A program made the position numbers and the translations under genes. From Planctomyces sp. (GTDB lineage: Bacteria; Planctomycetota; Planctomycetia; Planctomycetales; Planctomycetaceae), in contig SXXK01000489.1 in NCBI GenBank assembly GCA_005791255.1, forward strand, positions 1 to 40,725: a DNA stretch of 40,725 nt, read 5' to 3'. The stretch's first letter is position 1. Every line of letters starts with the position of its first letter. Below are positions 34,031 through 40,725 of this stretch, one piece after another. The notes beneath the pieces were generated by a model. That model searched no databases, was not told the origin of the DNA, and was given only the letters and a program-made list of their open reading frames with translations.

Positions 34031-36799
34031 GTGCGGTGTGTGATGGTGCTGATGCGTGTGATTCCGGCGATACTGGTCCTGGTATCAATGGGTGCGGTTC
34101 GTGCGGCGGATCCTCCTGAAAAGATGGCGGCGATTGAGGGTGTGACGGAGTATCGTTTTGGGAATGGCGCGAGGGCGGCGCTGTTTCCTGATGCTTCACA
34201 GCCGACGATCACGGTGAACATGACTGTGCTTGTGGGATCTCGGCATGAGGGTTATGGCGAAGCCGGGATGGCGCATCTGCTGGAGCACCTGGTGTTCAAG
34301 GGGACTCCGACGTTTCGTGACGTGCCGAAGGCATTGCGTGATCACGGGGCCAGTTTCAACGGTACAACCAATCAGGATCGAACCAATTATTTTGAGACAC
34401 TTCCGGCGACGGATGAAAATCTTGAGTTTGCGATCCATCTGGAATGTGACCGTTTGGTCAACAGTTTCATTGATCGTGAGGATCTGCTGAAGGAGTTCAC
34501 GGTTGTTCGGAATGAGTTCGAGCGTGGTGAGAACAGTCCTGAGGGTGTGCTGTTTCAGCGAGTGATGGCAGCCGCTTATGAGTGGCACAACTACGGCCAG
34601 ACCACGATTGGAAATCGTTCGGACATTGAGCGGGTTCCCATTGAGAATCTGCAGGCGTTTTATCGTCGGTATTATCAGCCGGACAACGTGGTGCTGATTG
34701 TGACGGGGCGTTTTGAAGAGTCGAAGGCCCTGGAACTGCTGGGTAAGTATCTGGGATCAATACCGCGGCCGGAGCGTCGGCTGGATGCGACTTACACGGA
34801 AGAGCCGGCGCAGGATGGAGAGCGGGAAGTGATTCTGAGGCGTGTCGGTGGGGTGGGAGCAGTGGTAGCTGCGTATCACATGCCTGCGGCATCACATGAG
34901 GACTGGGCGGCTTTGTCGATTCTTGGGAGTGTGTTGTCGGAGACGAAGGTTGGCCGTCTGGACCGTGCTCTGGTGGAAACGAAGATTGCGACGAGTGCAT
35001 CCGGTCGATCGGACAGTTCGCATGATCCGGGTTTGTTCACATTTTCAGCGTCTCCGGTTGAGGGGCGTCTGAATGAAACTCGGGAGCTGCTGCTGAAGAC
35101 GATTGATGAACTTGGCAGTGTTGAGTTTTCGGCAGAGGAAGTGGAGCGTGCGAAGCTGCGTGCGAAGCGAGGTTCTGAGCAGTTGATGACCAGTGCAGCA
35201 GCGATGGCATCGGCGCTGAGTGGAGCGGCGTCGCTGGGTGACTGGCGCCTGCTGTTTCTGCAACGGGATCGTGTGCAGAGTGTGACGGCAGCGGATGTAA
35301 ATCGGGTCGCGGCGACGTATTTCAAGCCGTGGAATCGGACACTGGGTCTTTTCATCCCGTCGGATGCTCCCAGGCGTCTGACCATTCCCTCAGTGCCGTC
35401 GATTGCGGATGTGGTGAAGGACTACAAGGGTGGCGCTGCAGTAGCGGCGGGTGAAGCTTTTGATCCGACTCCGGAAAATCTGGACGCAAGGACTCGGATC
35501 ATTGAGGAGGACGGCCTGCGAATTGCGTTGCTTCCGAAGAAGAATCGTGGTGAGACAGTAGCGATGACTTTGGCGCTGCGTTATGGGAACGAGGAGTCTC
35601 TGAAGGATCAGGGGACGGCGGCTTCGATGATCCCATCCATGCTGATGGCTGGCACGAAGCGACTGGATCGTCAGGCGCTGCAGCAGGAGATGGACCGTTT
35701 GAATGTACAGATTGGTGGTGGTGGCGGAGGTGGGCGTGGACGTCGTGGTGGTCGTGGCGGTGGGGGTGGTGGCGGTGCTGCCGGAACTCTGTCGTTTTCG
35801 ATTGAAGCCCGTCGGGATTCACTGGAGAAGGGGATTTATCTGCTGGGTGAGATTCTTCGGGAGCCAGCGTTTCCGGCCGAAGAATTTGAGCAGATGCGTT
35901 TGCGTTCGGCCTCGATGATTGCATCGATGGAGTCGGATCCTGCGACACTGAGTTCTGAGTTATTGTCGCGCAGCCTGTCACAGTACCCGAAAGGGGATGT
36001 GCGTTATTCGATGACGATGACAGAGCGGAAGGAGGAACTGGAGTCAGTGACTTTGGATCAGTTGAAGTCTGTGTATCAGCAGCAGATGTCGGCAAGTCAT
36101 GCTGAGATAGCGATTGTGGGTGATTTCGAGGTGGAATCGGCGATGTCTGCTGTCCGAGAGATTCTGAAAGGCTGGAAGTCCGAGACTCCCTGGAAGGAGA
36201 TTTCCCGTGAGGCTCGTGCTGATGTGGAGGCGAAGAAGCAGGACATTGTGACACCTGATAAGGCGAACGCTGTGTTTCTGGCGGGTTTGTCATTTGCAAT
36301 GAATGACGATCATCCGGATGCGGCAGCGCTGCAATTGGGCAATTTCATTCTGGGTGGCGGGACGCTCAGTTCGCGTCTGGGTGATCGCATTCGACAGAAC
36401 GAGGGCCTTTCCTACGGTGTGAATTCTTCCGTGAGTATTCCGAGTACGGGGAATGATGCGCGGTTCGGCATCAATGCGATTACGAATCCGGCGAACATGA
36501 ATGCTGTGGAGAAAGCGGCGATGGAAGAGCTGGAGCGTTTTCTGAAGGATGGTCCGACAGCGAAGGAGTTGTCGGATGCTCAGACGGCCTGGCTGGAGTC
36601 CCGCAAGGTCTCACGTTCGAGTGACGGGGCGATTGCGGCGCAGCTGATTTCAAATCTGCATTTGTCGCGGAAGTTTGCGCGGGATGCGGAGGAGGAGCGT
36701 CGGATATCTGTGTTGACGCCGGAGCAGGTGCGAGATGCATTCCGGCGGCATATTGATCCGGCGAAGCTGGTTGTGGTTCGAGCTGGTGATTTGCGGTGA
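34031..36799 (+). CDS. M16 (pitrilysin/insulinase-like) family zinc metallopeptidase, two-domain
   Basis: HxxEH motif in MAHLLEHLVFKGTPTF; NGTTNQDRTNYFETLP; VVRNEFERGENSPEG; second M16 domain with LGDRIRQNEGLSYGVNSSVSIPS. Confidence 0.95.
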   Translation: MRCVMVLMRVIPAILVLVSMGAVRAADPPEKMAAIEGVTEYRFGNGARAALFPDASQPTITVNMTVLVGSRHEGYGEAGMAHLLEHLVFKGTPTFRDVPKALRDHGASFNGTTNQDRTNYFETLPATDENLEFAIHLECDRLVNSFIDREDLLKEFTVVRNEFERGENSPEGVLFQRVMAAAYEWHNYGQTTIGNRSDIERVPIENLQAFYRRYYQPDNVVLIVTGRFEESKALELLGKYLGSIPRPERRLDATYTEEPAQDGEREVILRRVGGVGAVVAAYHMPAASHEDWAALSILGSVLSETKVGRLDRALVETKIATSASGRSDSSHDPGLFTFSASPVEGRLNETRELLLKTIDELGSVEFSAEEVERAKLRAKRGSEQLMTSAAAMASALSGAASLGDWRLLFLQRDRVQSVTAADVNRVAATYFKPWNRTLGLFIPSDAPRRLTIPSVPSIADVVKDYKGGAAVAAGEAFDPTPENLDARTRIIEEDGLRIALLPKKNRGETVAMTLALRYGNEESLKDQGTAASMIPSMLMAGTKRLDRQALQQEMDRLNVQIGGGGGGGRGRRGGRGGGGGGGAAGTLSFSIEARRDSLEKGIYLLGEILREPAFPAEEFEQMRLRSASMIASMESDPATLSSELLSRSLSQYPKGDVRYSMTMTERKEELESVTLDQLKSVYQQQMSASHAEIAIVGDFEVESAMSAVREILKGWKSETPWKEISREARADVEAKKQDIVTPDKANAVFLAGLSFAMNDDHPDAAALQLGNFILGGGTLSSRLGDRIRQNEGLSYGVNSSVSIPSTGNDARFGINAITNPANMNAVEKAAMEELERFLKDGPTAKELSDAQTAWLESRKVSRSSDGAIAAQLISNLHLSRKFARDAEEERRISVLTPEQVRDAFRRHIDPAKLVVVRAGDLR
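35714..35785 (+). repeat. Gly/Arg-rich low-complexity coding tract inside the M16 peptidase
   Basis: In-frame GGT/GGC/GGA/CGT-rich codons encode GGGGGGGRGRRGGRGGGGGGGAAG. Confidence 0.95.
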
Positions 36800-36850
36800 C
36801 ATCATTGGTGTTGGTGCGTGGCTTGAGTTTCCGGGCTGAAGGAGCTGGAA

Positions 36851-38557
36851 GTGAGATCAGAAATCGGTGCTCTGGCTATTGTACTGATGCTGATGAGTTG
36901 CAGTTGTGCAGGCGCGGGGGATCGTCCGGCTGGGCGATCCTTCGCGACTCGTTCTGAAGTGATAGCACGTCACGGCATGGCGGCGACGAGTCAGCCGCTG
37001 GCGACGATGACGGCGGTTGATATTTTGCGGCGGGGTGGTTCGGCCGTGGATGCGGCGATAGCGGCAAATGCAGTGCTGTGCGTGGCTGAACCAACGGGTT
37101 GTGGGATAGGCGGGGATCTGTTTGCGATTGTCTGGGATTCCGGGACCGGCAGGCTGCACGGGTTGAACGGAAGTGGCAGATCGCCGATGGGTCTGACTGC
37201 TGAGGAATTTCGTCAGCGGGGGCTGTCACGGATTCCATCGTTTGGTGTGTTGCCGTTGTCCGTGCCTGGCTGTGTGGATGGCTGGTTTGAACTGCACGGC
37301 AGGTTTGGTCGGCTGCCGATGTCTGAGGTACTGGCGCCGGCCATCCGGTATGCTCGAGAGGGCATACCGGTGAGCGAGGTGATAGCCGAGGGCTGGCGGA
37401 GTGGTGAGACGGTCTTTCGTGATCAGCCGGGTTTTGCGGAGACTTTTCTGGTGAACGGCCGAGCGCCTCGGAAGGGCGACGTGTTCACCAATTCGGCCCT
37501 CGCTGACACATTGGAGCGGATCGTCGAGCATGGACGGGATGAGTTTTACCGTGGTTCAACCGCGGTGCGAATCTCAGATTTTGTGCGGCAGCATGGTGGG
37601 CACCTGTCGCTGGAGGATCTGCAGCAGCACAAGTCGGAGTGGGTGGCACCGGTTTCTGTAAATTACCGGGGCTATGATGTCTGGGAGCTGCCGCCGAACG
37701 GTCAGGGGATCGCAGCTTTACAGATGTTGAATCTGCTGAGCGGGTTTGACGTTGGCAAGGCTGGATTTGGCAGTGCGGACCATGTGCACTGGTTTGTGGA
37801 GGCGAAAAAGCTGGCGTTTGAGGACAGGGCCAGGTTATACGCTGACCCTCAGTTTGCAGCAGTTCCCGTGGCGGAGCTGATATCGACTGATTACGCTGAT
37901 CGACGTCGCGTGCTGATGAATTCGGAGCGTGCTGCGTCCAGCTATCCGGTTGGGATTCCGGCGGCGGTGGAGGAGGGCGATACAATTTACCTGACGACGG
38001 CAGATTCTGATCGAAACATGGTGTCATTGATACAGAGCAACTATCGGGGCTTCGGTTCGGGCGTTTGCCCGACGGGACTGGGTTTTTCCTTGCAGGATCG
38101 CGGGGAAATGTTTGATCTGCAGCCTGGTCGGATGAATTCCTATGCGCCTGGCAAGCGGCCGTTCCATACGATCATCCCGGCTTTTGTGACGAAGGATGGG
38201 CAGCCGTACATGAGTTTTGGGGTGATGGGTGGAGCGACGCAGCCGCAGGGCCATGTGCAGATACTGATGAATGTTCTGGATTTCGGAATGAACATTCAGG
38301 AGGCCGGTGACGCACCGCGAATTCTGCATTCCGGGTCATCGGAACCGACTGGTGAGCAGATGACAAACGGCGGTACTGTGGCGCTGGAATCAGGTTTTCC
38401 GGAGGGTTTATCAGAGCGTTTGAGTGAGCGGGGGCATGCTCTGAAGCCGGCGCGCGGGGAATTTGGCGGATATCAGGGGATTATGTACGACGCGGTGCGA
38501 GGAGTGTATTTCGGCGCCAGTGAGTCTCGAAAGGACGGCATGGCTGCCGGCTATTGA
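36851..38557 (+). CDS. Gamma-glutamyltransferase family protein
   Basis: HGMAATSQPLATMTAVDILRRGGSAVDAAIAANAVLCVAEPTGCGIGGDLFAIVW; GDTIYLTTADSDRNMVSLIQSNYRGFGSGV (nucleophile Thr region); PFHTIIPAFVTKDGQPYMSFGVMGGATQPQGHVQILMNVLDFGM. Confidence 0.95.
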   Translation: MRSEIGALAIVLMLMSCSCAGAGDRPAGRSFATRSEVIARHGMAATSQPLATMTAVDILRRGGSAVDAAIAANAVLCVAEPTGCGIGGDLFAIVWDSGTGRLHGLNGSGRSPMGLTAEEFRQRGLSRIPSFGVLPLSVPGCVDGWFELHGRFGRLPMSEVLAPAIRYAREGIPVSEVIAEGWRSGETVFRDQPGFAETFLVNGRAPRKGDVFTNSALADTLERIVEHGRDEFYRGSTAVRISDFVRQHGGHLSLEDLQQHKSEWVAPVSVNYRGYDVWELPPNGQGIAALQMLNLLSGFDVGKAGFGSADHVHWFVEAKKLAFEDRARLYADPQFAAVPVAELISTDYADRRRVLMNSERAASSYPVGIPAAVEEGDTIYLTTADSDRNMVSLIQSNYRGFGSGVCPTGLGFSLQDRGEMFDLQPGRMNSYAPGKRPFHTIIPAFVTKDGQPYMSFGVMGGATQPQGHVQILMNVLDFGMNIQEAGDAPRILHSGSSEPTGEQMTNGGTVALESGFPEGLSERLSERGHALKPARGEFGGYQGIMYDAVRGVYFGASESRKDGMAAGY

Positions 38558-38574
38558 AGTTGGTGAGCAATCCT

Positions 38575-38964
38575 TTACTCTTTTCTCAGTGTGCAGGTTT
38601 CGCGTATGGAGTAGTTGGCGAAGTAACCGAGAGGGCTCCATGAGAACCCGCTGGATGGCACCTGAATGCTGACTGTGACCTCGGTATTTGTTTGTGTGAC
38701 TGAGATCACTGCTCCGGTACCCAGTCCGACCAGTCCCATTTGTCGCATGGCTTCCGTGGTTGCGTGTGTGGCGGTGTTTCCGGGGATTGCCGCTTTGCGA
38801 GCACCTTCGTAAGCGGCAAAGCCGATCGTGTGTCGTGCAAAATTCATGGACGCAAGGTCCAGAGCTCCGAAAAAGAGCAGCAGAATAATTGGTACCACGA
38901 GGGCAAATTCGACAGTCACGGCGCCGCGTCGTTCGGTGGAGCGTGACGGATTGCATCGTTTCAT
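38575..38964 (-). CDS. TadE-like pilus assembly protein
   Basis: STERRGAVTVEFALVVPIILLLFFGALDLASMNFARHTIGFAAYEGARKAAIPG. Start at ATG 38964 preferred over 38994. Confidence 0.88.
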   Translation of the reverse strand: MKRCNPSRSTERRGAVTVEFALVVPIILLLFFGALDLASMNFARHTIGFAAYEGARKAAIPGNTATHATTEAMRQMGLVGLGTGAVISVTQTNTEVTVSIQVPSSGFSWSPLGYFANYSIRETCTLRKE

Positions 38965-38999
38965 ACTATGTTTCCGGAGCAGTGCATCGTCCATCGGGA

Positions 39000-40229
39000 C
39001 TATTCGGTCAGGACGATGGAGACAGTTCGAGCGAGGTTGCGGAAGGTGGTGCGAAGTTGTTCTGCATTGGTGGCCTCATTGTATGAGCCTCCGGTAATGC
39101 TGGCGATATTTCGCAGGACGGTCTGCGAGCCTGTGAGCATACTGACGCAGTGGATTGCGACGCCTGCGCTGGCCGCATCTCTGGCGGCATCTTCGGGGTG
39201 ACGACAATTCGCCCAGACGCCGTCGGTGAAGAGGATGATGACTTTATTGCTTTGGACGAGGCTGTTGGAACCGGTGAGGACGCGAACGGCCTCGTCGATA
39301 CCGTCGGACAGTTTTGTATTGCCGATGAGGGGACCTGAAGAGAGTGATGTCATTCTGTCAGCGACGGCGGTGCGGTTGCTGCTCCAGGTAAAGGTCGAGG
39401 CATTTGGGAGGGGAATGTCGCAGCTGACGTCGGTGGAAGAGAGTCTGGGAAAGTAGGACTGTCGAGCAGCACTGCTCCATGTAACCAAACTGGTTCTGGG
39501 TGGCGATTGTGCGGCGCCGGCTTCGTCGAGAAAGACGTTGATGGCATCTCGCAGTGCAGCCCAGCGACTGAGGCTGGGATGTGGTGGGGAGTGATCATTC
39601 TGAATTGCTGTGCTGGGGTAGTAGGATCGCGGGTACAGGAGTGGATTTCCTGAAGGGTAGGCGTTGCTGTCGGATCGCAGGATCATGGATTGCGAGCGGT
39701 CGAGGCACAGGCAGATTTCGATCTCCTGGCGTCCGGCGGTGGCTTTTGCTGAGGTACTGAATCCGTCCCGGCCGGTCAGGGTTTTGAAGAACAATTCAAC
39801 CTGCGAGAAGATTCCACTGCCACCGACTTTTGACTGCACCTGCACAGCGTTGTAGGGTGACAAGCCGGCGTTGAAGTTCCATTGTCCATTCTGGCCGGCC
39901 ACTGCCTGACCTAAAACCACGTCATTCGGGCGGATTTGGAAGTCACGTCCGCCCACTTTGTTGAGGCTGGCAAATTGCACGGCGGCGGCGACAGCCTGAT
40001 CAGGATCGCGGGTGCGCGCGAGATTTTCGGCGCCTGCCTTCGCTGCAGCATCGGTGGCTGTGCGCAGTTCAGGGCGTATAAGCTGCATGTAGGCATAATC
40101 TATGGAAAAGGCGATTGTGATTCCGAATGCAACGAGCATTGAGGCAATGAGAGCATGGGCGGCACCACGGCGATCTGAGGCAGCGTGGGGATGGTGACAA
40201 ACCTGGCGGTTGAGACGTTTTGATTTCAT
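39000..40229 (-). CDS. TadG-like protein with von Willebrand factor A domain
   Basis: RRGAAHALIASMLVAFGITIAFSIDYAYMQLIRPELRTATDAAAKAGAENLARTRD then EIEICLCLDRSQSM (MIDAS DxSxS) and NKVIILFTDGVW. Confidence 0.9.
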   Translation of the reverse strand: MKSKRLNRQVCHHPHAASDRRGAAHALIASMLVAFGITIAFSIDYAYMQLIRPELRTATDAAAKAGAENLARTRDPDQAVAAAVQFASLNKVGGRDFQIRPNDVVLGQAVAGQNGQWNFNAGLSPYNAVQVQSKVGGSGIFSQVELFFKTLTGRDGFSTSAKATAGRQEIEICLCLDRSQSMILRSDSNAYPSGNPLLYPRSYYPSTAIQNDHSPPHPSLSRWAALRDAINVFLDEAGAAQSPPRTSLVTWSSAARQSYFPRLSSTDVSCDIPLPNASTFTWSSNRTAVADRMTSLSSGPLIGNTKLSDGIDEAVRVLTGSNSLVQSNKVIILFTDGVWANCRHPEDAARDAASAGVAIHCVSMLTGSQTVLRNIASITGGSYNEATNAEQLRTTFRNLARTVSIVLTE

Positions 40230-40262
40230 AGTATGTCTCGCAGAAGGCGTTCAGCGGAGTGA

Positions 40263-40703
40263 TCAGAGTCGGGCCATTCTGACAACAGCAGAAACGTTTT
40301 GTCCGCTCATGAAGCTGACGGGGCCGAAGGAAAGATTGGAGGCGGAGGCCGTGACTGTGACGGTAATGGCCGTGCCTCGAGGTGTATCCTGTGTGACAGC
40401 AGGTGAGATCGAGATGGTGTAGTTTGGGGCGCGACGGGAAGTCATCACGCGAGCTGCACTCTGCAGAGCAAGACTGTTGTTGTCCCCGGGGGATGAAATG
40501 GACTTGGCAGCTTCAAATGCAGCGAGGTTCAGCGTTTGTTTCAGGAAAACGACATTCGCGAATTCCACGCCGGCAAATATCAGCAGCAGCAGAAATGGCA
40601 GGCAGACGGCCGTTTCAACCGTGGCGGCACCGGCCCGGGATTTCGGGTGATACCTGAAATGGCAACCTGAGGGCGTTGGGATCTGAGGAGATTTCCTTTT
40701 CAC
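40263..40703 (-). CDS. TadE-like pilus assembly protein
   Basis: SRAGAATVETAVCLPFLLLLIFAGVEFANVVFLKQTLNLAAFEAAKSISSPGD. Confidence 0.88.
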   Translation of the reverse strand: MKRKSPQIPTPSGCHFRYHPKSRAGAATVETAVCLPFLLLLIFAGVEFANVVFLKQTLNLAAFEAAKSISSPGDNNSLALQSAARVMTSRRAPNYTISISPAVTQDTPRGTAITVTVTASASNLSFGPVSFMSGQNVSAVVRMARL

Positions 40704-40725
40704 AGCTACCTCGCAGCGGTGACCG

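Noticed and set aside
1-40725. High frequency of CTGCAG/GCTGCAG words across the window
   Set aside because: Explained by frequent Leu-Gln (CTG CAG) codon pairs in these genes; occurrences are mostly in frame and not spaced like a repeat array.
1-40725. CRISPR arrays, tRNAs, rRNAs, insertion sequences, phage genes, known defence genes
   Set aside because: Looked for direct repeats with spacers, transposase/integrase motifs and nuclease/toxin motifs; none seen by eye.

Overview
This window looks like chromosomal DNA from a planctomycete (PVC-group) bacterium. The evidence is DUF1549/DUF1553 (PSD1), DUF1501 and PVC-type heme-binding proteins, plus planctomycete-style secreted proteins. I see no CRISPR array, tRNA, rRNA or transposase. 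I support 24 coding regions. On the - strand at the left edge is a giant ORF of at least 1,905 codons that stays open from 5716 to the window start, so the supplied ORF track (closed ORFs only) omits it. Upstream of it and apparently translationally coupled is a 1152-aa envelope protein. The rest, in order: an inositol monophosphatase; a TadE-CpaB-TadG-like cassette; a TlpA-like redoxin; argJ; a secreted PCMT with an extra C-terminal domain; an NHLRC2-like Trx-NHL protein; a DUF2878 protein; a small hypothetical; a DapA-superfamily aldolase; an S46 dipeptidyl-peptidase; a band-7 protein; a PSD1/DUF1501 pair; a PVC heme/HEAT protein; a hypothetical; an M16 peptidase; a gamma-glutamyltransferase; and a second TadE/TadG(vWA)/TadE cluster. 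The strongest candidate for something undescribed is the giant - strand locus (1-9176). It appears to be three tandem modules of one envelope architecture (signal peptide, Pro/Ala-rich linker, beta-rich ectodomain, multi-TM C-terminal anchor where visible). Two modules are fused in one frame, with a signal-peptide-like segment buried in the middle of the ORF. Secondary leads are paired dyads in intergenic regions, an S46 peptidase with an Arg at the DPP11 specificity position, a DapA-like enzyme lacking canonical substrate-binding residues, an internally duplicated domain in the PSD1 protein, and a Gly/Arg insert in the M16 peptidase. All family calls were made by eye, with no database search.
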